From an uncultured Prevotellaceae bacterium (GTDB lineage: Bacteria > Bacteroidota > Bacteroidia > Bacteroidales > Bacteroidaceae), in the NCBI GenBank assembly GCA_946625675.1, contig CAMOTI010000157.1, forward strand, positions 1-64,000: a DNA stretch of 64,000 bases, written 5' to 3'. Positions within the stretch are counted from its first letter, which is position 1. Each line of letters begins with the position of its first letter. Position numbers and translations under genes: made by a program. The notes under the pieces were generated by a model. That model searched no databases. It was given only the letters and a program-made list of their open reading frames with translations, and was not told where the DNA came from. Shown piece after piece: positions 18,010 to 26,333 of the stretch.

Positions 18010-19599
18010 TCATTCCTTGGATGTCAATTCGAAATAGCAAAGGGAGCGTTCGGTGGTGTAATACACCATGTTGCCGTATTTCCACACCTGGCAGGCTCCC
18101 TTGGTCAGACGAATCTGGCGGTCAACGTCGGAACGTCCCAACATCCAAATTTCAAGAGAGTTCTTGTCACGGTTACGGCAAACGTAACGGTAACACTCAT
18201 CTTCCTGAAGCTGGTAATAGACTTTCTCTCGAGGATAAAAGGCCACCTCATTCAACCGCTGGTCCACCACAACGACATTTCCATTATTCAACTTCACGGG
18301 CAACTGCTTCCAGTCACACCATACCGGTTCCAAACGACGGGTACTGTCATTCTTTACGTAGATTGTGTCACGGACAGCCTCGGTTATAAGGCCTTTCTTC
18401 GTGTCCCACTCAGACATGTTAATCTCGCTGTCATTGATGTCTCGTTGGAAAACCAGACCGTCATCCTGCAAATACCAAGCCTCCCAAGGAGTGATCATAG
18501 CGTCGTTTAGCATTTCGTTCTTTACGGTCAGGGGTTTAAAAAAGAAAGGTTCACCGGTATGTGAATTCAATGAGGCAATAAAAGGGCGGCTGTCCTTCAC
18601 TGTCTCGCCTGTGCCGCGAACTCCAAACCCCATGTTCAGCATATATATCGTGCCATGCTGACCGAACAGAAAACTTTTAGATGCGCGCTCCGACGGATAC
18701 TTATACTCCCAAAGTTGATGGAGGTCTTTATCAAAAGCACGTAGACTGTTACGGTCGGAGATGTAATAGCAGGAATCCTGCTCCAGAATGTTGGAACAAA
18801 GATGGTTGACTACGGAGTCATCGTATCTCATCACATCATAGCCAATACTGAAGCCGCCTTGAGGGAAAAGGACAAACGACATCGCACCAAACAGAAATCC
18901 CGTCATAAAAGAGTCTGCGAAATGAGCCAGTTTCACGCTGCCTTTCGTATAGCCGGTCATGGCAACATGGGTCGTAATCTGCCCCGTAAGCAAGTCAATC
19001 AGGCAGATGTCGTCTGCTACAATGAGCAGACGATTGCCTGGCAGTTCCATCACTTCATCCCAGCCCCAACTGTGGTCGATGTTCACCTTGCCCTGCCACC
19101 GCTCACTACCGTCACTCAAACGGTGACACATCAGCTTATGGTCTGAACCACCTTTATAACCCAATATCAAATCGAGGGAGTCGTCCATATAGACAGGACG
19201 GATTTTCAACTCCCTACGGTAAATACCACTACCGAAGTCAAGTACCTCGACTTTATCCCCCACATTGGCAAACACACCATATTTCGTAGGGATAGCTGTT
19301 TTGGCCGTGCCTTTCACTTCATGTGTCCACAACACACGGTTCATTTTCATGTCAAAAAGCGATATCTGTGATTTGCCAGAACTGAATGTGCCAGCACCCA
19401 CATTCCTGGTCACGATACTGGCATAACGATCGTCGGAAGAGAAACCCACATTCGAGATGCCAGTCTCAAACAGTTCTTCAACTCCCTTGTATTGACGACC
19501 GCTCAAGTCACGTGCCAAAGTCACATCTTTCGTCTGACCACACACATCGCATAGCGACATAAAAAACAGCAGTGCCAAGTATAAGATTTTATCTTTCAT
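18010..19599 (-). CDS. Secreted beta-propeller (PQQ/WD-like repeat) protein
   Basis: This 529-residue protein has a signal peptide (MKDKILYLALLFFMSLCDVCGQ), then repeated strands of the type seen in PQQ-like or quinoprotein propellers, such as ISLFDMKMNRVLWTHEVKG and LRAFDKDLHQLWEYKYP. I do not recognise an enzyme family. It has its own promoter and lies upstream of, and on the same strand as, the sigma operon. It could be an outer or periplasmic binding protein, but there is no functional motif to decide. Confidence 0.65.
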   Translation of the reverse strand: MKDKILYLALLFFMSLCDVCGQTKDVTLARDLSGRQYKGVEELFETGISNVGFSSDDRYASIVTRNVGAGTFSSGKSQISLFDMKMNRVLWTHEVKGTAKTAIPTKYGVFANVGDKVEVLDFGSGIYRRELKIRPVYMDDSLDLILGYKGGSDHKLMCHRLSDGSERWQGKVNIDHSWGWDEVMELPGNRLLIVADDICLIDLLTGQITTHVAMTGYTKGSVKLAHFADSFMTGFLFGAMSFVLFPQGGFSIGYDVMRYDDSVVNHLCSNILEQDSCYYISDRNSLRAFDKDLHQLWEYKYPSERASKSFLFGQHGTIYMLNMGFGVRGTGETVKDSRPFIASLNSHTGEPFFFKPLTVKNEMLNDAMITPWEAWYLQDDGLVFQRDINDSEINMSEWDTKKGLITEAVRDTIYVKNDSTRRLEPVWCDWKQLPVKLNNGNVVVVDQRLNEVAFYPREKVYYQLQEDECYRYVCRNRDKNSLEIWMLGRSDVDRQIRLTKGACQVWKYGNMVYYTTERSLCYFELTSKE

Positions 19600-19960
19600 A
19601 GTCTGTTCTGCATTAGCTAAAATAAGCTCAATTTATAAAAAATAGTATGCAAATTTACAATTATACTACCATAACTCCACCCCTTCCAATAGAAATCCAA
19701 CGTTTTTTAAGATTATTTATACTTTAGTCTCATCATTGAACTCTTTGGTTGTCACTGCCTGTTGAGTGCCACCTATCGGGGAAGTAATAATTAGATTTGG
19801 TAGATTTGGTTCGATTTGTACGATTTCCCGACGAATGCGACTTCTCTTGAGGGATTCGCCAACTACGATAGAATAAAAAGAATCACCTCATGCGGAAGCC
19901 ACAAACATCCCCCGCACAACCATAGCTGTGCGGGGGATGGAACTTTTCGACTGTCTGCGT
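19600..19960. other. Intergenic stretch with one promoter and one terminator
   Basis: It holds the -7 box TAAATTTG on the minus strand (19650-19657) for the beta-propeller gene and a strong hairpin at 19906-19939 after the PL1 stop. A few AGATTTGGT units lie near 19794. Nothing else was recognised. Confidence 0.6.
19906..19939 (-). terminator. Terminator hairpin after the PL1 gene
   Basis: CATCCCCCGCACA and TGTGCGGGGGATG (19906-19918 / 19927-19939) form a perfect 13-bp stem with an 8-nt loop. It begins just 3' of the pectate lyase stop codon. The T-run after it is poor. Confidence 0.75.
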
Positions 19961-22900
19961 TTACTCGCCGGCAGCTATGATATTGATTACGGCCACGATG
20001 TCGGAGATATCCACGTTGTCGTCCTCGTTCACGTCGGCATCCTCGTACGTGGCTGTGCCGGCTATCTGGTTGATGATGGCAACGATGTCACTGATATCCA
20101 CGCTTCCGTCGCGGTTCACATCACCTTTCAGCTTCACCACCGTTGACTTCACACGCAGCTTGCCGTCGGTCAGCAGTGTCGAGATGTCCCACTCCTGGGT
20201 CTCCGACGGACGCTCCGGGATGATGGTCTTGATGCCAGTGCCCGACACGGTGCCGAGCGATGAGAAGAGAGTGAAGACCGCGTCGTCGGGCAGAGGTGCC
20301 GTCACCTTGTCCATGTTCAGCTCCAGCGTGGCGTTGCTCACCGTGAAGCTTCCGGTCACGGCCATGCGGTTATTGCGCAAAGCCGTCCCGTCGTAGTAGA
20401 GCGGGAAGGCGATGATGCCGCCGCTGCTCACCGTCGCGCCTCCTTTCAGGTTCAGACGGTAAGAGGTGCCTATCAGCGTGTCGCCGGCCAGGATGGTTCC
20501 GCCGTTGTTCACGTTCACCTTCGAGCTGATGCTGCCCTTGCCCATTAAGGTGGCACCGTCACGAACATAATAGGTGCCGCCAGTGGCATGCGTGCCGTTC
20601 ACAATCAGGCGGCCACCCTCCACGTAAGTGGCTCCGCTATATACGTTCGTTCCCGTCAGACGCCAGTCGCCGCTGCCTTCCTTGTATATCGTGGTCGTTC
20701 CGTTATACTTGGAGTTGGTCGAAACCGCACAGTCGTCAATCACGCCCGCAAACGTCTCGTCGGTGTTTGCGCCGCCGATGCGCCAGGTCATCTTATGGCC
20801 GGCGGTCTGCTTGCTGCTTCCTGACAGGCTTGTTCCCGACACGCCGCTCAGACCACCGATATGCAGGTCGCCATTGGTCTCCCAGTAGGCCATGCGGATA
20901 GTGCCTTTCAGCTCTACCACTCCATTAGGAATGCCCTTGTTCTGAAGCAGGAAGACGGCATCCTTGCTCGTTCCGTTAGCTATGAGACGGCCGTAGAAGT
21001 TGGTGAAGTCGCCCTGGAAATATTCCCTCGACCAGTTGGTCTGGTACTCGATGGTGCCGTTGCCGGAGAACGGACTCTTGATATAGCAGTTGCGATGGGG
21101 CTGGAAGCCGCTTGTAGTGCCTTCCTCTGCCTCTATCGGGAAGTAGTAGGTGCAGTAGTTGTCGTTGGCGTCGTTCGTCACGAGCGTGCCGCCGGCAAGC
21201 ACCAGCTTCGACGACACGTCCTGGCCCTCGCCCAGATAGACTTTCTTGTCCTCGATATTGCGGAGATAAGCCAGCTTCAGCGTGCCGCTCCGCAGGATGG
21301 TGGCCCCGTCGTAAGCGAAGAATGCTGGGGATGAAGGCTGGACTGTGCCATTGCCGCCAAGGATAAGGTCGCCGCTTCCTTCCACCTTGCCGTTCATCGT
21401 CACCGTGGCTGCCTTGGCCTTCACGTTGAATGCGGTGCTGGCATACATGTTGGCACTGCGGTTTGTGGAAGTCGACGCACCGGTGTATTCCCATGTGCCG
21501 CCATCCCAGATCCAGTTCTGTCCGAACTCGGAGGATGCTCCAATCGCACTGTTGACGTCGCCGTCCTTCAGCGTGTTGAATGAGAAGGTGCCGCCATGCA
21601 GGACGGTCGCACCTTTATAGCTGTTCGTGGTGGTGACGGTGAGCTTGCCGTCGCCGGCCTTGTTCAACGACCCTTCGCCCGAGATGCCTCCGGTTCCGGA
21701 GAGGGTGATGTCGCCGTCGGTATTGACCACGGTGGCGAGAGGTGTGACTGTGGTCTCGACATCCACCTTGATGGTGTCGCCACTATCGAACAGCACATTC
21801 GAGCCGTCCTTGAACACCTGGTCATTCTCTTTCCAGTTGGTGGCCTCCAGGTTCCACGCTCCGTCTGTCACGGCCCATGTGTAGTCGGGACTGTAGTTGG
21901 CGATGTCCACCATCTCCACCTGCTTCGGCTGGGTCTTCACGGTGACAGCGCCGGTATAGTCGGAGTAGGTCTCACCCTTGTAGGCGCGCATACGGACCTG
22001 ATAAGCGGCTCCAGGCTCGAGTCCCTCGACGTTGTAGCTTTCCGTGTCTGCATCAATCTTGGCTACCTCCACCCATTCGCCGTCTTTCTCCATCTCCAGG
22101 GAGAAGCCGTCCTCGCCTTCCGTGAAGTCATACCATTGCAGGCTCACGCTGTGGTCGGTGGACGACGCGTACGACAGCTGCTGGGGCACGCGCAGATAGA
22201 GCACGCGGTTCGCCTTGCTCAGCCCGTTGATATAGTTCTCGATATTGGCATAGCCGTTATCGGCGATGCTCATCGCGTCGTTCTTTCCGGGATCCGTGCC
22301 GTTGGCGCTCTCCCATTCGTCGGGCATGCCGTCGCCGTCGGTGTCGGCAGGCTTGTCGAACGACTTGAGCCCCCAGGCGGTGGGTGCTCCTATCGAGAGC
22401 TGCGACTCGGAGGAGATGATGGCGCCTTCCTTGCCGAACGACTGGCATTGATGCACCATCAGGCAGTCGGCCAGGTCGCGGTAAGGAAGCGACGCACCGA
22501 CGTCGGGCAGCAGCGAGTCAATCAACTGCGTCGCGCTCCAGGTTGGCAGTTCCGGGTAGTTATAGGGCTTGGAAGCGAACGTAGGGCCGCCGCCATATTC
22601 GCTCTTGGGTATCTCATAGGCGTTGAACTTTCCGTCGGCGTTGCGGTCCTGCCAGTTGTCGTTGGCATAGATGCTGAAGTCGCTGTTGCCGCTCGTGATG
22701 GCGTTGCCACCGCCGGCAGGGCCGTTGATGAACAGGTTGTTCGTCACGTTCACCCACGACTTGCCCGAGGAGTCACCGCCCATCAGGTAGCAACCGTCCT
22801 TCCAGTTGTAGACGATGCAGTTCACGTACTGGCTCGTACCCTTCACCTTGTTGTTACGGGTGCTGTTGTCGCAGTAGAAGTTGCGGTACAGCGTGATGGA

Positions 22901-23491
22901 GTCGCTCTGGATCAGACCGCCGGCCGAGTGCGTCAGAAGTCCCTGGCCAATCACGCAGTTCGACAGCGTGATATGGGTCGGTGCCGTCCCTTTGCTGTCC
23001 CAGTTGATGGAGAAGGTCTCGTCAAGTCCCCACGCAAACGAGCAGTGGTCGAAAATCATGTTCGTGCCGTTGGCCACGCCGGCGCAGTCTTTGCCAGAGG
23101 TGCCGCCCTTGCCCATGCGGAACTTCATATACCGCACGATGAGGTTGTTAGCGGAGGAGAACGTCACGCCGTCGCCATACACCACCACGCCCTCGCCGGG
23201 TGCGGTCTGTCCGGCTACGTAGAGGTTGGATGCGAAACTCATGCGCGACGTGATATTGATCACGCCGCTCACGTCGAACACGACGATTCGGTTGGGCTGG
23301 CTCACCGCCTCACGCAAGGAACCGCTGCCGCTGTCCTTCAGGTTGGTCACGTGATACACGCTGCCGTAACGGCCGCCAACGGCATATCGCCCCCACCCCA
23401 CGGCACCGGGGAATGCCAGCTGCTTCTGCTGGCCGGCAGCCGGCAACAACGAAGCCAGCAGCAATGCTGATGTCAGTAGTATTTTTTTCAT
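19961..23491 (-). CDS. Secreted pectate lyase (PL1) with beta-strand repeats and dockerin-like tail
   Basis: This 1176-residue protein has a signal peptide (MKKILLTSALLLASLLPAAG) and a PL1-type parallel beta-helix (about 25-440; motifs FPGAVGWGRYAVGGRYG, LKDSGSGSLREAV, IIFDHCSFAWG-like region). It continues with a fibronectin III domain (about 465-550), a long run of autotransporter-associated beta-strand repeats (about 580-1080; GGTFSFNTL, RSGTLKLAYL) and two dockerin type I-like repeats at the end (DVNRDGSVDISDIVAIIN, DVNEDDNVDISDIVAVIN). It should cleave homogalacturonan at the cell surface. I start at 23491. An earlier ATG at 23590 overlaps the upstream stop, but it would translate a tandem-repeat spacer ahead of the signal peptide. 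Confidence 0.85.
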   Translation of the reverse strand: MKKILLTSALLLASLLPAAGQQKQLAFPGAVGWGRYAVGGRYGSVYHVTNLKDSGSGSLREAVSQPNRIVVFDVSGVINITSRMSFASNLYVAGQTAPGEGVVVYGDGVTFSSANNLIVRYMKFRMGKGGTSGKDCAGVANGTNMIFDHCSFAWGLDETFSINWDSKGTAPTHITLSNCVIGQGLLTHSAGGLIQSDSITLYRNFYCDNSTRNNKVKGTSQYVNCIVYNWKDGCYLMGGDSSGKSWVNVTNNLFINGPAGGGNAITSGNSDFSIYANDNWQDRNADGKFNAYEIPKSEYGGGPTFASKPYNYPELPTWSATQLIDSLLPDVGASLPYRDLADCLMVHQCQSFGKEGAIISSESQLSIGAPTAWGLKSFDKPADTDGDGMPDEWESANGTDPGKNDAMSIADNGYANIENYINGLSKANRVLYLRVPQQLSYASSTDHSVSLQWYDFTEGEDGFSLEMEKDGEWVEVAKIDADTESYNVEGLEPGAAYQVRMRAYKGETYSDYTGAVTVKTQPKQVEMVDIANYSPDYTWAVTDGAWNLEATNWKENDQVFKDGSNVLFDSGDTIKVDVETTVTPLATVVNTDGDITLSGTGGISGEGSLNKAGDGKLTVTTTNSYKGATVLHGGTFSFNTLKDGDVNSAIGASSEFGQNWIWDGGTWEYTGASTSTNRSANMYASTAFNVKAKAATVTMNGKVEGSGDLILGGNGTVQPSSPAFFAYDGATILRSGTLKLAYLRNIEDKKVYLGEGQDVSSKLVLAGGTLVTNDANDNYCTYYFPIEAEEGTTSGFQPHRNCYIKSPFSGNGTIEYQTNWSREYFQGDFTNFYGRLIANGTSKDAVFLLQNKGIPNGVVELKGTIRMAYWETNGDLHIGGLSGVSGTSLSGSSKQTAGHKMTWRIGGANTDETFAGVIDDCAVSTNSKYNGTTTIYKEGSGDWRLTGTNVYSGATYVEGGRLIVNGTHATGGTYYVRDGATLMGKGSISSKVNVNNGGTILAGDTLIGTSYRLNLKGGATVSSGGIIAFPLYYDGTALRNNRMAVTGSFTVSNATLELNMDKVTAPLPDDAVFTLFSSLGTVSGTGIKTIIPERPSETQEWDISTLLTDGKLRVKSTVVKLKGDVNRDGSVDISDIVAIINQIAGTATYEDADVNEDDNVDISDIVAVINIIAAGE

Positions 23492-23516
23492 ATTGTCAGT
23501 TTTTTGTTTAGCAAGT

Positions 23517-23578
23517 TTTCCGGGCTTTCCGGATTTTCCGGGATATCCGGGTTTTCCGAACTTTCCGGAATCTCCGGT
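23517..23578. repeat. TTTTCCGGG-type tandem array
   Basis: About seven degenerate 9-10 nt units (TTTTCCGGG, CTTTCCGGA, TATCCGGG and similar) fill the space between the GH59 stop and the PL1 start. They read in frame as collagen-like GKPG repeats, which I take as accidental. Confidence 0.8.
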
Positions 23579-23586
23579 TAGTTCAA

Positions 23587-25686
23587 TCATTCATATATCG
23601 GAGTCCGGTTGGGTATGTCCGGAGTCGGTTCCGTGATGTCCTTTCCGATTTCGTTGACCTTCAGGTTGTCGAAATAAGGGGTGCTGGCCTTACCATCTTC
23701 CACGTCGGCCAACAGGCCGGCCATACCGTGATGATAGAGGAAGTCCTCCGCTTTCAGCACCTGGACACCGTCAACAAAACCGATAATCTCAGTCCCTTTG
23801 AACTGCAGTTTCAAGGTATGCCATTCGTTGGAATGGATGTTCTGAAGCGCGGTCTCGCCCAGGATTTTCTCGCCGCCCTCACTGTCGTCGTTCAGGGCCT
23901 TGAGCGTGGCCTGCTGCTCGGCGTCGCCCTCCACCTTCTTCTTGTCCACCTTGCCACGGACCACCACAAGGCGGCAGGTGCCTTTGTCGTCCAGGCGCAG
24001 ATAATACCCCTTCGGGATAAATCCCCAGCCGAAGCCGAAGTGGTTCAGACGGCCCATCACCGCTGCTGCGTCTCCCTCGTTGAGCAGCACGTCGGCGCTC
24101 ACCTCGTAGTCGCTCCACTCGTCGTCGCCGATGATGGTGTAATGTTTCCAGTCGGGAGCCCAGCTGATGGTCGGACGGGGCACCACCTGACGAACACAGT
24201 AGCCATGACGGAGCGGAGCGGAGACGATTTCAAACGCACCGGCGATGTCGGCGAAGTAATGGGGAAGGTAGCCCCACTGCTCAGGACTGCTGTACTGGTC
24301 GAAGTTGTCAAAATAAGGGAACGGGAACGGCTCTGAGGGCGGAACGGCATGGACGGCCTTCTTCTGACCGCGGGTGGTGGACAACGAATAGACGGCATTG
24401 GTGTCTACGTCCAGCGTAAACTGCTTCCCGTCGGTCTTGATGTCGTCCAGGCGGACGAACTGATCCTCCGCATCGCTCTTCCATACGCACAAATCCTCCT
24501 TCGAGAGCCCTTTGAGTTTGAACGACAACGTCTGCGGCTGTTTCGCCCCCTTGGTCTCGATAATGATGGAATAGTCGTCGGCATCCGGCGCTTTCAGCGT
24601 CACCATGGAGCCGCCGCCCTGGAGCAGCTGGCATCCGCTGGGCATATATTTCCACCCGATCTTGGTGAACTGGCCATAGTGGGCATAGCCCCACAGGTTC
24701 TCGCGGACGCGGTAATGACCGCTCCAAGGCTCGTAGGCCAAAACCATCGGAGGGTCTTCGGCATAGGGCTCGGTGGGATACAGAGCGGCGATATCGTACC
24801 AGTTGACAATCTTGGTCACACCGGAGTTGATGTAGTTCTTATTGAAGCACTCCACGATACCGATCAGGCAGTCATAGCCTTTCAGATACACGTGGTCCTC
24901 GGTGTTCCAGATCGGCTTGCCGTACTTCTCTGCGATTTTCTGGTTCTCTTCCGACACGGGGTCAACCTCGTTGAACACGTGGCCACCGATGATGTCGACA
25001 GAGATACGCAGGGCCTCGTCAGTCTCCATGTCCTTCACGAAGTTGAGCTTTCCTTTATACCAGTTGTCGAACGCATGAATCTTCACATACTCAAAGCCGT
25101 TGTCGTCGAAGGTCTTGCGCATCATCTTCGCAAACTCGTAGCTGTCGCCTTTTTCGTTGCGGCAGCCCATGGCGTCCATCTTCAGGCCATAGTTGCTGTA
25201 AAGCCCGCGAAGCCACGACACATAGTAGTCTGCAGCGTCCTGACTCCAGAAATTGCCGTCGCCCACCCATCCGGGAGCGCTCCAGGCTGCTCCGTCGAGC
25301 GACAGCTCAGGATTACGTTTCTTGGCTTCCTGCATCACCCACCACGTGTAGCCGCGCTGGTAATTCAGGTCGTCGCGGGTATGCATGTGGGAGGGCATCG
25401 AACCCTGGGTGGAGTTGCCGTCGCCGGGCACCTCCACGAGCAGCGTGCTCACCGAAGCGCCGTGCATCGGCTTATATACCAGGTCCAGAATCTCGCTGCG
25501 CTGCGGCTCTGGGTAGTCCTTCAGCAGGGCCGACGTGCCGCCACCGCCGTTCACGATGCCGATGCCGTCGAAACGTTTGCCGGCTTTCTTGCCGTTCAGT
25601 TCAAAATGCTGTACACTCTCCGTCTGCGCCGTCAGCGACAACACAGAAAACAAAATCAGGGTTAATGTAGTTAGTTTTCGTCTCAT
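23587..25686 (-). CDS. GH59 galactocerebrosidase-like beta-galactosidase
   Basis: This 699-residue protein has a signal peptide ending LSLTAQ. It matches the vertebrate-type galactosylceramidase family across its length: RFDGIGIVNGGGGTSALL, YPEPQRSEILDLVYKP, PGDGNSTQGSMPSHMH, and AYEPWSGHYRV further on. The acid/base Glu is in GCRNEKGDS (about residue 174) and the nucleophile Glu in PIWNTEDHVY (about 260), both conserved. A C-terminal lectin-like beta-sandwich (about 460-690) ends the protein, as in the animal enzymes. It likely removes beta-linked galactose from glycans or glycolipids. It is followed by PL1 on the same strand, probably in one operon. Confidence 0.88.
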   Translation of the reverse strand: MRRKLTTLTLILFSVLSLTAQTESVQHFELNGKKAGKRFDGIGIVNGGGGTSALLKDYPEPQRSEILDLVYKPMHGASVSTLLVEVPGDGNSTQGSMPSHMHTRDDLNYQRGYTWWVMQEAKKRNPELSLDGAAWSAPGWVGDGNFWSQDAADYYVSWLRGLYSNYGLKMDAMGCRNEKGDSYEFAKMMRKTFDDNGFEYVKIHAFDNWYKGKLNFVKDMETDEALRISVDIIGGHVFNEVDPVSEENQKIAEKYGKPIWNTEDHVYLKGYDCLIGIVECFNKNYINSGVTKIVNWYDIAALYPTEPYAEDPPMVLAYEPWSGHYRVRENLWGYAHYGQFTKIGWKYMPSGCQLLQGGGSMVTLKAPDADDYSIIIETKGAKQPQTLSFKLKGLSKEDLCVWKSDAEDQFVRLDDIKTDGKQFTLDVDTNAVYSLSTTRGQKKAVHAVPPSEPFPFPYFDNFDQYSSPEQWGYLPHYFADIAGAFEIVSAPLRHGYCVRQVVPRPTISWAPDWKHYTIIGDDEWSDYEVSADVLLNEGDAAAVMGRLNHFGFGWGFIPKGYYLRLDDKGTCRLVVVRGKVDKKKVEGDAEQQATLKALNDDSEGGEKILGETALQNIHSNEWHTLKLQFKGTEIIGFVDGVQVLKAEDFLYHHGMAGLLADVEDGKASTPYFDNLKVNEIGKDITEPTPDIPNRTPIYE

Positions 25687-25777
25687 TATGATTATGTTAA
25701 TTATGTTTGCTTCATCCCTGTGCAGACTTAAGCCTGTAGAAATGCGTCATAGTGCGTCTTGCAACGATATCCATAGC

Positions 25778-25800
25778 CAAAGTAAATACACTATTCACTT
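25778..25800 (-). promoter_or_regulatory. AGTGAA-type upstream element before GH59
   Basis: On the minus strand AGTGAATAGTGTATTTACTT followed by TGG resembles the elements in front of the three small-peptide genes. It is a weak promoter match (TACTTTGG). Confidence 0.35.
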
Positions 25801-25897
25801 CGTAGAATCTTGTCACGATTACCTTCGGTGAATCTCCTACGCCTCAACAATGCTCAAGCAAGCTTGGCATTGTATTCGGCTTAAACGGAGATTTCGG

Positions 25898-25922
25898 CAA
25901 AGTTCAAACAAGTTTGACTTTG
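25898..25922. other. Inverted repeat after small peptide gene 1
   Basis: CAAAGTTCAAAC and GTTTGACTTTG form a near-perfect inverted repeat (one extra base) 3' of the small peptide gene at 25953. It may mark a transcript end. Confidence 0.45.
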
Positions 25923-25952
25923 CGCTCGCTGCTCCAAGATTTCACTTTTCAC

Positions 25953-26159
25953 TTAAAAATCCTCTTCCTGCTCCATCGCCCACAGTGCGTAGGCGGTCTC
26001 ATTGCCTTCTTCGAGCACCTCAATTTCCACATCGCCGCTCCGCCCTTTCGACGGGCCGTCGGGAGCGGGTTTGCCACTGCCCGGACCTGAGTCCACCAGC
26101 AGGGCATGGCTGAACGTTATGACTGATTCTACACTTGGCTTTATATATTTCGTTTTCAT
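25953..26159 (-). CDS. Small acidic MKxxYxKP peptide, copy 1
   Basis: A 68-residue peptide beginning MKTKYIKPSVES, with a hydrophobic stretch (VITFSHALLV), a Gly/Pro-rich middle (SGPGSGKPAPDGPSKG) and an acidic end (WAMEQEEDF). It has no signal peptide or membrane segment. It lies directly 3' of the C10 protease gene. Two related genes (30589-30759 and 35353-35565) sit in the same place after the two PL11 genes. The reading frame extends upstream to 26270, but the shared MKxxYxKP opening fixes the start. I recall similar short proteins as common in Bacteroidales; function unknown. Confidence 0.65.
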   Translation of the reverse strand: MKTKYIKPSVESVITFSHALLVDSGPGSGKPAPDGPSKGRSGDVEIEVLEEGNETAYALWAMEQEEDF

Positions 26160-26299
26160 AAATTTTCTTTTTTCTGTTTTTTCCTTATATCTCCAACAGA
26201 CAAATCCTTTGCAATAAGCATTCACTGAAAAGATTCCCATTGCCCGTCGTGTGGCTCGCGATAGCATCACGGGCCATCAAAGCCTCCGCAACGGCAAGA

Positions 26300-26333
26300 G
26301 TAAATACACTTTTCACTATTCACTCTTCACTTT
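26300..26333 (-). promoter_or_regulatory. AGTGAA array and promoter-like element of peptide gene 1
   Basis: On the minus strand several AGTGAA units are followed by AGTGTATTTACTCTTG. The last eight bases differ from TAnnTTTG by one base. The same layout precedes peptide genes 2 and 3. Confidence 0.45.

Noticed and set aside
21596-23470. 624-codon plus-strand frame opposite the pectate lyase
   Set aside because: It is an antisense shadow of a GC-rich gene with clear PL1 motifs on the other strand.
23492-23590. Collagen-like GKPG extension in front of the PL1 signal peptide
   Set aside because: The residues come from a TTCCGG tandem array in the spacer, and a normal signal peptide starts at 23491.
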